Positions 36,275 to 45,183 of a DNA stretch of 54,829 nucleotides are shown one piece after another; position 1 is the stretch's first letter; every line of letters begins with the position of its first letter. The notes beneath the pieces are model-generated. The model was not told the DNA's origin and did no database searches. It worked only from the letters and a program-made list of their open reading frames with translations. The position numbers were made by a program, and so were the translations under genes. Source of the DNA: an uncultured SAR86 cluster bacterium (GTDB lineage: Bacteria; Pseudomonadota; Gammaproteobacteria; Magnimaribacterales; D2472); contig CABXUO010000005.1 in NCBI GenBank assembly GCA_902515455.1, positions 1 through 54,829 of the forward strand, in the 5' to 3' direction.

Positions 36275-37480
36275 ATGATTTTTGATCCTTTAGTCGATTA
36301 CTATTCAATTAATAATTTTTTAATATATTTTTTTTCTGAGATACCAAATCTAATCTTTTGTTGTTTATTTGTAATTTTTTTTTTATTTTTAAAGCTTCTC
36401 TCGCCAAAAGAAATGATTTTTTGGATATTTCTGTTCTTCTTAGCTTTTTTAATTAATATTCTTCTTCAATTTTCACCTGGACTATTTCCTGATATTGGAG
36501 GTTATTTAAGATGTATAAAAGATTTTAAAGACAATTTATTTTTTGATGAACTGAGTTGTCAAACTACAATAGGATCAGCATCCGAAGACTCTTTATCATT
36601 TGTATCTCTAAAAAAAGGTCTTCCTGCAATCATATATTCTTTGATTCCAATTCCATCTATAGCAACTTTTTCATCAGTGGGAATGATAAATAAGTTATTT
36701 CTATTATTTTCTTATGTCTACTTAAGAACTAAAATACACTCCAAAGAAAATATTATATTGCTTTTATTTATTTTTCTGCTGCCATCATTGCTTTTGTACT
36801 CATCAATCGGACTCCGAGACAATTTAGTTTTTGTGGCTCAGATTTTTTTATTATATTTTGTTTTATCTAAAAAATTTTTTTTATCAACAATTTTTTTAAT
36901 CGCTTTGTTTGCTATAAAAACTCAAAATGGAATTGTCTTCTCTTTTCTGTATTTAGGAGTGTTTTTTTTCAGGGCAAACAAAAATTTTAAAAATTTAATT
37001 ATTTTTTCTTTAATTTCATTATTTGTAATATATCTTTTGAGTGATCAAGTTTTAGCAACGCTAAATTTCTTCAAAATAGCTTTTTTAGTAGAAACGCAGG
37101 AATTAACATTGGTCAGAAATTTTATACCTTTTGAGTCGATAACATCAGTTTTACTGTACTCTCCTATTGAATTTTTACAGGGGATTTTGAGGCCATATCC
37201 TGATGGAATACGTTCTTATATTTTCTTTTTGGAATCACTATTACAAATTTTTTTAATTTGTTATCTAATCATCAGTAATAAAAAAAGAGTTCTTTACTCG
37301 CCAGAATTTTTTTTAGTTTTCATTTCATTCGCCATGGGTATAGTCTTAAATTCTTTAATAATTGAGAACGAATTTACCTACGGAAGGTATAAATATACTT
37401 TTGTATACACTTTTATAATCTATTTGATAAGTGTAAATAGAGTAAGATTTTCATTTTTAAAGGATGCAAATGAGCGTTAA
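36275..37480 (+). CDS. Wzy/EpsG-like polysaccharide polymerase
   Basis: A 401-residue protein with about ten or more membrane segments. A periplasmic-type loop follows the third (FPDIGGYLRCIKDFKDN). SSIGLRDNLVFVAQIF resembles the conserved GxRD motif of EpsG/Wzy proteins, and ENEFTYGRYKYTFVYTF near the end resembles the terminal motif of these polymerases. It lies between the Wzz-like gene and a GT4 gene. It would link flipped repeat units in the periplasm. Wzy proteins share little sequence, so the call combines topology, short motifs and context. Confidence 0.65.
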   Translation: MIFDPLVDYYSINNFLIYFFSEIPNLIFCCLFVIFFLFLKLLSPKEMIFWIFLFFLAFLINILLQFSPGLFPDIGGYLRCIKDFKDNLFFDELSCQTTIGSASEDSLSFVSLKKGLPAIIYSLIPIPSIATFSSVGMINKLFLLFSYVYLRTKIHSKENIILLLFIFLLPSLLLYSSIGLRDNLVFVAQIFLLYFVLSKKFFLSTIFLIALFAIKTQNGIVFSFLYLGVFFFRANKNFKNLIIFSLISLFVIYLLSDQVLATLNFFKIAFLVETQELTLVRNFIPFESITSVLLYSPIEFLQGILRPYPDGIRSYIFFLESLLQIFLICYLIISNKKRVLYSPEFFLVFISFAMGIVLNSLIIENEFTYGRYKYTFVYTFIIYLISVNRVRFSFLKDANER

Positions 37481-38576
37481 ACCAAATATAAGAAAAATTC
37501 TTGTTATATGCCCCTATCCTGAAGGAGTCGCTGCGACTCAAAGATTAAAGTATGAACAGTATTTTGATACATGGAAAAAAGATGGTTTTGATATAACAAT
37601 ATCTCCATTTTTTTCAATTAATACTTGGAATATATTATATGAAGATGGGAACCTAATAAAAAAAATAGTTGGCACTATTAAAGGTTACTTTAAAAGATTG
37701 AAAGATATCTTTCGAATAAGAAAATACGAAAAGATATATGTTTGCATGTGGGTAACTCCCTTTTTTGACACGTTTTTTGAAAGAATATTTTTCTGTTTAA
37801 CACCAAATATTATTTATGATTTTGATGATGCAATTCATGTCGAAGATGACCCATCAGCAAAAAATTCATTCAGAAGTTTTTTTAAAAGCAAGAAAAAAGT
37901 TAATCTGCTTATTAAAAAATCCTGCCATGTAATTACCAGCTCCCCATTCAATTTAGATTACTGTGTTAAAAACAATCAATCAGGATTAGCCACTTACATA
38001 CCATGTTCACTTGATGAAAAAAGATTTTTACCTAAATGCATGGGACATAATAATACAAAAATTTCAATTGGTTGGACGGGGACCTTTAGCTCAAAATCAT
38101 ATCTTGATTCAATAAGTGACGTACTAAGATCAGTTTGTCTAAAATTGGATATTAAATTAGTTTTAATTACGAACTTTGACTATGCAATTAAAGATATTGA
38201 TATGGAGGTAATAAAATGGAGTGAAAGAACTGAGATATCAGATTTACAAAAGATAGATATTGGCTTGTATCCAATTATTCCTTCAAATTGGGCGCTTGGA
38301 AAGGGCGGACTAAAAGTTCTTCAATATATGGCAATAGGCATACCATCCATTTCAACTAATTTTGGAACAGCAACAAAAATTGTTTCAAATTGCATCGATG
38401 GATTTCTGGTTGACACTTTAGATGAGTGGATTCAAAAAATCTCACTTCTAGTAAAAGATGAGAACCTCAGAAAAGAAATGGGCCAAAAGGGAAGGGAGAA
38501 AATTATTGAAAAGTATTCAGTTGAAGCTGTTTCTAAATCTTATTTGTCTGTTTTAAATCAAAGTCAATTCGATTAA
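37464..38576 (+). CDS. Family 4 glycosyltransferase
   Basis: A 370-residue GT-B glycosyltransferase. ILVICPYPEGVAATQRLKYEQYFD opens the acceptor domain, IIYDFDDAIHVED is a conserved stretch of one GT4 subgroup, ISIGWTGTFSSKSYLD starts the donor domain, and GLKVLQYMAIGIPSIST covers the region where the EX7E motif would lie, but without the first Glu. The ATG at 37464 overlaps the polymerase gene by 17 bases; an ATG at 37470 is also possible. Sugar specificity unknown. Confidence 0.78.
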   Translation: MQMSVKPNIRKILVICPYPEGVAATQRLKYEQYFDTWKKDGFDITISPFFSINTWNILYEDGNLIKKIVGTIKGYFKRLKDIFRIRKYEKIYVCMWVTPFFDTFFERIFFCLTPNIIYDFDDAIHVEDDPSAKNSFRSFFKSKKKVNLLIKKSCHVITSSPFNLDYCVKNNQSGLATYIPCSLDEKRFLPKCMGHNNTKISIGWTGTFSSKSYLDSISDVLRSVCLKLDIKLVLITNFDYAIKDIDMEVIKWSERTEISDLQKIDIGLYPIIPSNWALGKGGLKVLQYMAIGIPSISTNFGTATKIVSNCIDGFLVDTLDEWIQKISLLVKDENLRKEMGQKGREKIIEKYSVEAVSKSYLSVLNQSQFD

Positions 38577-38667
38577 ATTATCATATTTAAATATAATTAA
38601 ATTCTCAAACATTATTTCTCAAGTTTGTTTAAAATAGAATCTTTATAGCTCATTAATTTTAAAAAAT

Positions 38668-39900
38668 ATGACCATAGTTAGTTCAAGTTGCAGAATATGT
38701 AATAATTCGGAATTAGATGAAATTACCTATTTATGTGATTCACCGCCAGCCAATAACTTCGATCACACCTTTAAAGGGCAAAATAATTATCAATCATTTC
38801 CATTAATATTAGATTTTTGTAAGAAATGCTTCAACTTGCAGTTAAGGCATTGTTTGGGCGAGGATCTGCTTTACTCAAATTATACCTATATCACACCAAA
38901 ATCAGATTCATTAAATAAACATTATGCTAATTTACTTGAATATGCACAAAATAAGATATTGAACTTAGCTGAATCGGATGTAATTGAAATAGGTTCTAAT
39001 AGTGGTGACCTTCTGAAATACTTCAAACCAAAGGTTTCATCTGTCTTGGGCATTGATCCAGCATCTAATGTAGCAAAAATTGCTAATAATGAGGGGATTG
39101 AAACAATAAATGAATTCTTTGGAAATTCACTCGCACCAGTAATCCTATCAAAAAGAGATAATATAAAATTGGTTATAGCAAGACACATGTTCGCTCATAA
39201 TTCCGATCCCTCAGATATGATTTATGGAATGAAAAAAATTATAAATGATGATGGTTATATTTTTATTGAAAATGCCTATGCAATTGATACATTAATGCAT
39301 GGTGAGTTTGATCAAATTTATCATGAACACATGTTCTTTTATTCTGTCAAAAGCATGATAAGTTTACTCAGCAATCATAATCTTTACCTTCATGATATTA
39401 TTTTTTCAGATGTTCACGGTGGATCAGTAGTATTTGTAGCCTCATCTAAGGATATGGGCCAAACAAAAATTCTCAAAAAACAAATTGAAATCGAAGATAG
39501 CTTATTCGATGAAAAAAAAATTTTTAAATTATTTTTAGATAAGATCAATGAAGTAAAGTTGTTCGTATCGAATGAGATTAATAAATCTAAACAACAAAAT
39601 CTAGTTATTGGCTCTTATGGAGCGCCTGCAAAAGCATTTACAATGTTCTCTTTTTTGAAGCTAGATCAACAAACAATTAGTTTTTGTGTTGACACATCCG
39701 TAACAAAGATTGGAAAAAAATTTCCAATCTTTAATATTCCAATTATTTCAGAGAACGAACTCCAAGAAAAAAATTATGATGTTTTGCTGGTAAACGCATG
39801 GAATTATAAGAAAGATATTCTAGCTAAATCATCAAGAATTTTTAAAAAGGGAACAAAATTAATTTTTCCTCTTCCTCAACCTGAGTGTATTGAACTCTGA
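38668..39900 (+). CDS. NDP-4-keto-sugar C-methyltransferase (TylCIII/CloU-like)
   Basis: A 410-residue three-domain methyltransferase. The N-terminal zinc-type domain has CRICNNSEL and FCKKCFNLQLRHC (four Cys, residues about 8-60), with LCDSPPANNF between. The SAM domain has VIEIGSNSGDLLKYF and VLGIDPASNVAKIA. The middle stretch IYHEHMFFYSVKSM and the C-terminal GSYGAPAKAFTMFSFL are characteristic of enzymes that methylate C3 of dTDP-4-keto-6-deoxy sugars. It overlaps rfbC by one base (TGATG), so it probably acts on the dTDP-4-keto-6-deoxyglucose pool made by the adjacent rfbA/rfbB products. The 91-base gap upstream contains a TATAAT (38592-38597) without a clear -35. Confidence 0.85.
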   Translation: MTIVSSSCRICNNSELDEITYLCDSPPANNFDHTFKGQNNYQSFPLILDFCKKCFNLQLRHCLGEDLLYSNYTYITPKSDSLNKHYANLLEYAQNKILNLAESDVIEIGSNSGDLLKYFKPKVSSVLGIDPASNVAKIANNEGIETINEFFGNSLAPVILSKRDNIKLVIARHMFAHNSDPSDMIYGMKKIINDDGYIFIENAYAIDTLMHGEFDQIYHEHMFFYSVKSMISLLSNHNLYLHDIIFSDVHGGSVVFVASSKDMGQTKILKKQIEIEDSLFDEKKIFKLFLDKINEVKLFVSNEINKSKQQNLVIGSYGAPAKAFTMFSFLKLDQQTISFCVDTSVTKIGKKFPIFNIPIISENELQEKNYDVLLVNAWNYKKDILAKSSRIFKKGTKLIFPLPQPECIEL

Positions 39901-40436
39901 TGTCTTTGTTGTCAATTGAAAGTTTTAAAGATATTAAGGTCTTTGATAGGAAAATACATAAATCAGATATTGGTTTTTTCTTAAATACGTTTCAAATAGA
40001 GAATATTAATTTGCCTTTTGTCCAGGATAGTATCTCGCACTCTTTAAATACTGGCACCATAAGAGGTATGCATTTTCAGCGTCCTCCATTCGCACAGGCT
40101 AAAATTATTAATGTTCTTCAGGGAGAAATCATTGATTTCTTTGTTGACTTAAGAGTTGACTCTGATACATTTCTCTCTCACGGAAAACTAAGACTCTGTC
40201 TTGATGATCCAAAGTCTTTGTATATTCCTAGGGGATTTGCGCATGGGTTCATTACACTTCAACCAAATACAATCGTTGCCTACAAACTTGATAATGAATA
40301 TTGTGCAAATAATGAGCAAACACTCCTTTGGAATGATAAAGAAATTAATATTCAATGGCCAGAGATGAAAAAATATTATCATTCTAAAAAAGATATTAAT
40401 GGATTACCGTTGAAAAAAATTCTTCAGCAATTGTGA
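39900..40436 (+). CDS. rfbC: dTDP-4-dehydrorhamnose 3,5-epimerase family protein
   Basis: A 178-residue cupin that epimerises C3 and C5 (or only one) of dTDP-4-keto-6-deoxyglucose. The catalytic His is in TIRGMHFQ, the Asp in DFFVDLRVDSDTF, and RGFAHGFITLQ is the usual core strand pair. The segment after it (NTIVAYKLDNEY) is closer to epimerases from branched or C-methylated deoxysugar pathways than to the classical RmlC. It starts as TGATG with the C-methyltransferase and ends as TGATG with rfbB, so all are translated together. Confidence 0.9.
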   Translation: MSLLSIESFKDIKVFDRKIHKSDIGFFLNTFQIENINLPFVQDSISHSLNTGTIRGMHFQRPPFAQAKIINVLQGEIIDFFVDLRVDSDTFLSHGKLRLCLDDPKSLYIPRGFAHGFITLQPNTIVAYKLDNEYCANNEQTLLWNDKEINIQWPEMKKYYHSKKDINGLPLKKILQQL

Positions 40437-41458
40437 TGCAAATGATCCCAGGAATTAATATTAAAGAAGTCCTTGTTACAGGTGGCTGTGGTTTTATAGG
40501 CTCCCATTTTTTATCTAAATCTTGTAATGCGTTTCCCGATATTAATTTTACAAATATAGATAACCTAAGTTACGCAGCATCTATTAATACAGAAAAATAT
40601 TTAACACAATTTAAGAACTATAATTTTCAAAAAATAGATATTTCAGATCTTGTTCAAATAAAAGAAATTTTTGAACAAAGAAAATTTGACTTAGTGGTTC
40701 ATTTTGCCGCTGAATCTCACGTTGATAACTCAATAAACTCTCCAATTGAATTTATCAATACTAATATTGTTGGAACTTATAACATCCTTCAGTGTATTTC
40801 TGAATCTGTTAGAGAGGGAAAAGATACTTTGTTCCATCATATTTCAACCGATGAGGTTTATGGCTCATTAGATCTTAATGAAAAATCCTTTTCCGAACTT
40901 TCCAACTTTTCACCAAGCTCTCCTTATTCTGCATCAAAAGCCTCATCAGATTTAATAGTTGAAGCCTGGGGCAAGACATTTGATATCAAGTATCTAATTA
41001 CAAACTGCAGCAATAACTTTGGTCCAAGACAGCACACAGAAAAATTAATTCCAAAAACTGTAAATAATATTCTTAATAATAAATATATTCCGGTATTTGG
41101 GAACGGAACTAATATAAGAGATTGGTTATATGTTGAGGATCATATTGATGCAATTTTATCTTTGTACAAAAAAAATTTATTTATTAATGAAAGATTTAAT
41201 ATTGGTGGTGGATTTGAGATTTCAAATATTGAAATTATTAATGAAATTATAAGCATTCTTCAAGAATATTATGGACAAAATGACGCAGAAAAATTAATAA
41301 AATTTGTTGAAGATAGGAAAGGTCATGACTTTAGATATTCAATTGATAACTCAAAAATTAGAATGGCAACGAGTTGGAGCCCTAGTAAAAATTTTAAGGA
41401 GCAATTAAAAAATACAATAAATTGGTATATGTTAAATGAAAATTGGTGGGATCAATGA
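40436..41458 (+). CDS. rfbB: dTDP-glucose 4,6-dehydratase
   Basis: Converts dTDP-glucose to dTDP-4-keto-6-deoxyglucose with bound NAD+. The Rossmann motif is VTGGCGFIGSHFL, then FAAESHVDNSINSPIEFINTN, the dehydratase signature ISTDEVYGSLD, the YxxxK in SPYSASKASSD, and NNFGPRQHTEKLIP. About 340 residues, normal length. The ATG at 40436 overlaps the rfbC stop as TGATG and is chosen over the GTG one codon upstream. It overlaps rfbD by 4 bases. Confidence 0.94.
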   Translation: MQMIPGINIKEVLVTGGCGFIGSHFLSKSCNAFPDINFTNIDNLSYAASINTEKYLTQFKNYNFQKIDISDLVQIKEIFEQRKFDLVVHFAAESHVDNSINSPIEFINTNIVGTYNILQCISESVREGKDTLFHHISTDEVYGSLDLNEKSFSELSNFSPSSPYSASKASSDLIVEAWGKTFDIKYLITNCSNNFGPRQHTEKLIPKTVNNILNNKYIPVFGNGTNIRDWLYVEDHIDAILSLYKKNLFINERFNIGGGFEISNIEIINEIISILQEYYGQNDAEKLIKFVEDRKGHDFRYSIDNSKIRMATSWSPSKNFKEQLKNTINWYMLNENWWDQ

Positions 41459-42312
41459 TTACTTTGATTGGTAAAAATAGTCAGTTAGGAATGAGCCTAC
41501 TTGATAAAATAAATGTTCACGTAGACCAAATTTCATCTAATGACTTGGACATGCGGGATACATCCAGGATAGTTAATAAACTTCAAAATTTTAACAACAA
41601 AATTTTAATAAACTGTAGTGCATTCAATGACGTTGAGGATGCAGAAATTAATAAAGATGCATTTTTAATTAATCATCTTGCGGTTAAAGAAATCGCAAAA
41701 TATTGTTCTGAAACTAATGTTTTCTTTATTCATATTTCCACGGATTTCGTCTTCGACGGCGTTAAAGGTTCTTATTCTGAGGCGGATAAAATTAATCCTC
41801 TAAATAAATATGGCAAATCAAAAGCAGCGGGTGAAAAAGTCATACAAGAATACTGTAATCGATATGTAATAATTCGGACCTCATGGCTTTATAGCCATTT
41901 TCCAACTAAGAATAACTTTCTTTTTAAGATTAAAACAATGATGAAGGAAGGTAGAAAAGACTTATATGGAGCCAATGATATTTTTGGGTCTCCAACATCA
42001 GCCAATTCGTTAGCCGAGGCTATTCTCGCTGTCTTGCCTCATATTAATGATCAAACTAAGTTTAATACAATTTATCATTTTGCAGATGTTGGAAGAGTTT
42101 CAAGATTTGTATATCTTCAAGAAATAAATAGTCTTATTAATAAAAAGTTTAAATTTTGTAGTGTTGTCAAGGAAGTTGATAACGATTTTTTTAAATTGGC
42201 CGCTCCAAGACCAGCGGATTCTAGTATAAATAACTCACTATTTTGTAATACTTTCTCATACCAGGCGAGTGAATGGAGGGCATCACTTCAAAAAACTGTA
42301 GAGTTATTATGA
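41455..42312 (+). CDS. rfbD: dTDP-4-dehydrorhamnose reductase
   Basis: Reduces the 4-keto group of dTDP-4-keto-rhamnose, the last step to dTDP-L-rhamnose. LIGKNSQLGMSL is the N-terminal nucleotide-binding motif (GxxGQLG type), NCSAFNDVEDAEINKDAFLIN is the RmlD stretch, HISTDFVFDGVKGSYSE and the YxxxK in NKYGKSKAAGE are catalytic. About 285 residues. The ATG at 41455 overlaps the rfbB stop (ATGA). If the C-methyltransferase product is its substrate, the final sugar would be a C-methylated deoxyhexose rather than rhamnose. Confidence 0.92.
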   Translation: MITLIGKNSQLGMSLLDKINVHVDQISSNDLDMRDTSRIVNKLQNFNNKILINCSAFNDVEDAEINKDAFLINHLAVKEIAKYCSETNVFFIHISTDFVFDGVKGSYSEADKINPLNKYGKSKAAGEKVIQEYCNRYVIIRTSWLYSHFPTKNNFLFKIKTMMKEGRKDLYGANDIFGSPTSANSLAEAILAVLPHINDQTKFNTIYHFADVGRVSRFVYLQEINSLINKKFKFCSVVKEVDNDFFKLAAPRPADSSINNSLFCNTFSYQASEWRASLQKTVELL

Positions 42313-43169
42313 AAGGTATAATTTTAGCTGGCGGCTCTGGTTCAAGATTAAATCCATTAACATCTGTTATTTCAAAGCAATTATTGCCAGTATATGACAA
42401 GCCTCTTGTCTACTATCCTCTTTCAACATTAATTTCAATAGGTATAGATGATATTTTATTAATTTCAAATCCAAATCAAATAGATTTATTTAAAAAACTT
42501 TTAGGAGATGGCGAAAACTTCGGTATAAACATTACCTATGCAGTTCAAAAGGAGCCTAAAGGAATTGCTGAGTCTTTAATAATAGGTGAGGATTTTATAG
42601 GCGGTGAAAATTGCGCATTAATTCTTGGAGATAATATTTTTATTTCAGAACATCTATCAAAAAGTCTTTCTATAGAATTTTTAGGCGGCGCCCAAATCTT
42701 TACTAAAACTGTTGAGGATCCTCAGAGATACGGAGTAGTCAATATAAAAGATGGAAAGCCAAAAGAAATAATTGAAAAGCCAGACTCTTTTATCTCTAAT
42801 CAAGCAGTAACTGGATTATATATTTACGATAAATATGCATCTTCATTGTGTAAATCACTTAAACCCTCTAAACGGAATGAGCTAGAAATAACTGAACTTA
42901 ATCAGCTTTATTTAAATAATGATGACTTAAAATGCCTACCCTTAGGTAACTCATCTATTTGGATGGACGCTGGAACATTTGATTCCTTACAAGATTCATC
43001 TAATTGCATATCTTCTTTGCAAAAACGTTACGGTAGATTAGTTGGTTCTCCAGAATATGAAGCATATAAGAGTAACATTGTATCCAAAGATTATTTATTA
43101 AAAATTATAAAAAATCATCCCAAGAATTCTTACTATACATCTCTAGAAAAAATGCTAAAGCAAGACTAA
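42309..43169 (+). CDS. rfbA: Glucose-1-phosphate thymidylyltransferase
   Basis: Makes dTDP-glucose from glucose 1-phosphate and dTTP. N-terminal signature GIILAGGSGSRLNPLT with SKQLLPVYDKPLVYYPLSTL; LILGDNIF is the metal-binding region, QRYGVVN and VTGLYIYD are sugar-contacting strands, and WMDAGTFDSL is the C-terminal family end. About 286 residues, normal. The ATG at 42309 overlaps the rfbD stop (ATGA); an in-frame ATG at 42273 would add 12 residues of rfbD read in another frame. It is the last gene of the rfb set; a 113-base gap follows. Confidence 0.95.
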   Translation: MKGIILAGGSGSRLNPLTSVISKQLLPVYDKPLVYYPLSTLISIGIDDILLISNPNQIDLFKKLLGDGENFGINITYAVQKEPKGIAESLIIGEDFIGGENCALILGDNIFISEHLSKSLSIEFLGGAQIFTKTVEDPQRYGVVNIKDGKPKEIIEKPDSFISNQAVTGLYIYDKYASSLCKSLKPSKRNELEITELNQLYLNNDDLKCLPLGNSSIWMDAGTFDSLQDSSNCISSLQKRYGRLVGSPEYEAYKSNIVSKDYLLKIIKNHPKNSYYTSLEKMLKQD

Positions 43170-43208
43170 ATTAAAGTGTAATTTCCAAAAAATAGGAAAA
43201 GTTAACTC

Positions 43209-43225
43209 TTGAATATATAATTCAA
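43209..43225. promoter_or_regulatory. Short inverted repeat upstream of wza (possible operator)
   Basis: The 113-base gap between rfbA and the wza-like gene contains TTGAAT and ATTCAA as perfect 6-base inverted repeats around a 5-base spacer, centred about 65 bases before the wza start. It could be an operator or part of a promoter, but a palindrome this short and AT-rich can occur by chance. Confidence 0.25.
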
Positions 43226-43282
43226 TATTACTTAATAAAGAATTAATTAAAATCATTTTTTAAATAATTATTTGAGGATAAA

Positions 43283-45142
43283 ATGCGGAATTTCAAAAAA
43301 ATAAAAAAGAATGCTGTTTTTTTCTTAATGATAGCAGCATTTTCAAATACCAGTTTTTCTCAGTCTAATTCTTCGTTAGATGAAGATTTTTTAAATAGCC
43401 TTCCTGAGGATGTTCAAAAAGAACTTACTGAGGATGATTCTGAGGGCCAAAGACCTGTTGATATTTTGCTAAATTCTAAAACATCATCTCTAAAAAATAG
43501 AGAAGCTCTTAAGATTATCCAAAAACAGCTGGCTATATTAGAAGAAAGAATGGATGAAGAAAATAATGAGTCTAATGCTATTGATAGATTCGGACTAAAT
43601 TTTTTCAATTCAACTCAATCTACTTTCATGCCAGTTAATGTCCCAAATTTGAACAATGACTATATTGTTGATGTCGGAGATAAATTGAGTATTAATATAG
43701 TTGGAAGCGACTCAGCTAAATTAGATAGCGTATTTGTTGATAGAGACGGATCTATCTCCATACAAGAATTTGGAAAGGTTTTTGTTGCTGGTAAAGCCTT
43801 CGACTCAGTCCAAAAAATTATCGATAATTTTGTTCAAGCTAAATCATTAGGAAATGAGGTTTTTGTAACACTTGCAGAATTAAGAGATATCCAGGTAATA
43901 ATGCTTGGAGAGGTTGAAGCCCCAGGTATCTATACAATTGCGGGCGGTTCAAATGTCTTGCATGCATTAAATGTAGCTGGCGGAATAAGTCCTAATGGAT
44001 CTTTTAGGAGCATTTCAATAATTAGATCTGGTAAGGAAATTAATAATTTGGATCTATATGAGACTTTAGTTTATGGAAAAACGGGAATTTTTAATTTTAA
44101 TCTTAGAGCAGGAGATACAATTTTTACTAAGCCAATTGACTTTTTTGTTCCAATTACCGGAGGCGTTAATAAACCTGCACTGTTTGACATTAAAAATGGA
44201 GAAACACTTTCTGATTTAGTAAGTTTTGCTGGCGGCTTTAGTCAAGATAGTTTTAATTCAAATTTGGTAGTTTTAGAAAGAGATAATATTTCAGGAACTG
44301 AAACCATTGAAGTTCAAAAGAATAACTTACCTGAAATTAAATTGCAGCCTAGAGACTCTGTCATTGTTCCAAAGTATAAGAAAGAAATTAAAGCGGCTTC
44401 ACAGGTTACAGTATCAGGAGCAGTTCATAGACCAGGAAAATATACAATAGAGGACGGCACAACATTATCACAGGTAATTTCTATGGCAGGAGGATACAAG
44501 AACGATTCTTATGAGTTTGGAGGAATGTTTTACAGAAAATCAATACAAGAGCTTGATACTACTTTTGGAAAAAGGATTTATGCTGACACGATAAACTTTC
44601 TAGTGTCTAATCTTGGACAGGGAGCTGGTGGAGGCTCTCAACAACCCCTTACTGGAGACTTTTTAAAGGTCCTAATTGAAGAATTTCAATCTCAAGATCC
44701 AATAGGCAGGTTAATTGTTGATTTCAATTTAAGTAAATTAAAATCGAATCCTAGTTTGGACGTTAGGCTAGAAGACCAAGATATAATTGATATTCCATCA
44801 GTCCCACAACATGTTTATTTATTTGGAGATTTTAATCAACCAGTTACCTTGCCATATAATCCCGAATTTGATCTAAATGATTATATAAATTTAGCAGCTG
44901 GCAAAAAATCTAGTGCGACAGATCATATGATATTAATAGATCCTAATGGAATGTCACATTATTTTGAAAAACAACGATTTAATCTGTTCAATTATGATCA
45001 TGATATATATCCTGGATCAATAATTTATTTACCAAGAGAGCTTGGTAAGATTGAGGGCGTAATGTTTGCAGCAGCAGTTGCTCCAATTCTAAGTAGTTTA
45101 ACTTTATCCTTAGCATCAATTAATTCTATTACAAACGATTGA
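43283..45142 (+). CDS. wza: Wza-like outer membrane polysaccharide export protein
   Basis: A 619-residue exported protein that would form the outer membrane export channel. N-terminal signal peptide (FFLMIAAFSNTSFSQ); then a polysaccharide-export domain with YIVDVGDKLSINIVG (about residue 125); then four SLBB-type repeats, recognised by VIMLGEVEAPGIYTI (about 205), VPITGGVNKPALFDI (about 290), VTVSGAVHRPGKYTI (about 375) and VYLFGDFNQPVTLPY (about 510), most followed by an AGG motif. It is much longer than E. coli Wza (379) and lacks the lipobox Cys. GAGGA at 43274-43278 is the ribosome site. YjbH- and YjbF-like genes follow, as in group 4 capsule (gfc) loci. Confidence 0.88.
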   Translation: MRNFKKIKKNAVFFLMIAAFSNTSFSQSNSSLDEDFLNSLPEDVQKELTEDDSEGQRPVDILLNSKTSSLKNREALKIIQKQLAILEERMDEENNESNAIDRFGLNFFNSTQSTFMPVNVPNLNNDYIVDVGDKLSINIVGSDSAKLDSVFVDRDGSISIQEFGKVFVAGKAFDSVQKIIDNFVQAKSLGNEVFVTLAELRDIQVIMLGEVEAPGIYTIAGGSNVLHALNVAGGISPNGSFRSISIIRSGKEINNLDLYETLVYGKTGIFNFNLRAGDTIFTKPIDFFVPITGGVNKPALFDIKNGETLSDLVSFAGGFSQDSFNSNLVVLERDNISGTETIEVQKNNLPEIKLQPRDSVIVPKYKKEIKAASQVTVSGAVHRPGKYTIEDGTTLSQVISMAGGYKNDSYEFGGMFYRKSIQELDTTFGKRIYADTINFLVSNLGQGAGGGSQQPLTGDFLKVLIEEFQSQDPIGRLIVDFNLSKLKSNPSLDVRLEDQDIIDIPSVPQHVYLFGDFNQPVTLPYNPEFDLNDYINLAAGKKSSATDHMILIDPNGMSHYFEKQRFNLFNYDHDIYPGSIIYLPRELGKIEGVMFAAAVAPILSSLTLSLASINSITND

Positions 45143-45183
45143 TATTCTAATAGAAATGAGTTGAGCATTAAAAATAGTTGCTC

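Noticed and set aside
43182..43199. Hairpin TTTCC...GGAAA after rfbA as a terminator
   Set aside because: Stem of only five mostly A/T pairs, loop of eight, and no T run after it.
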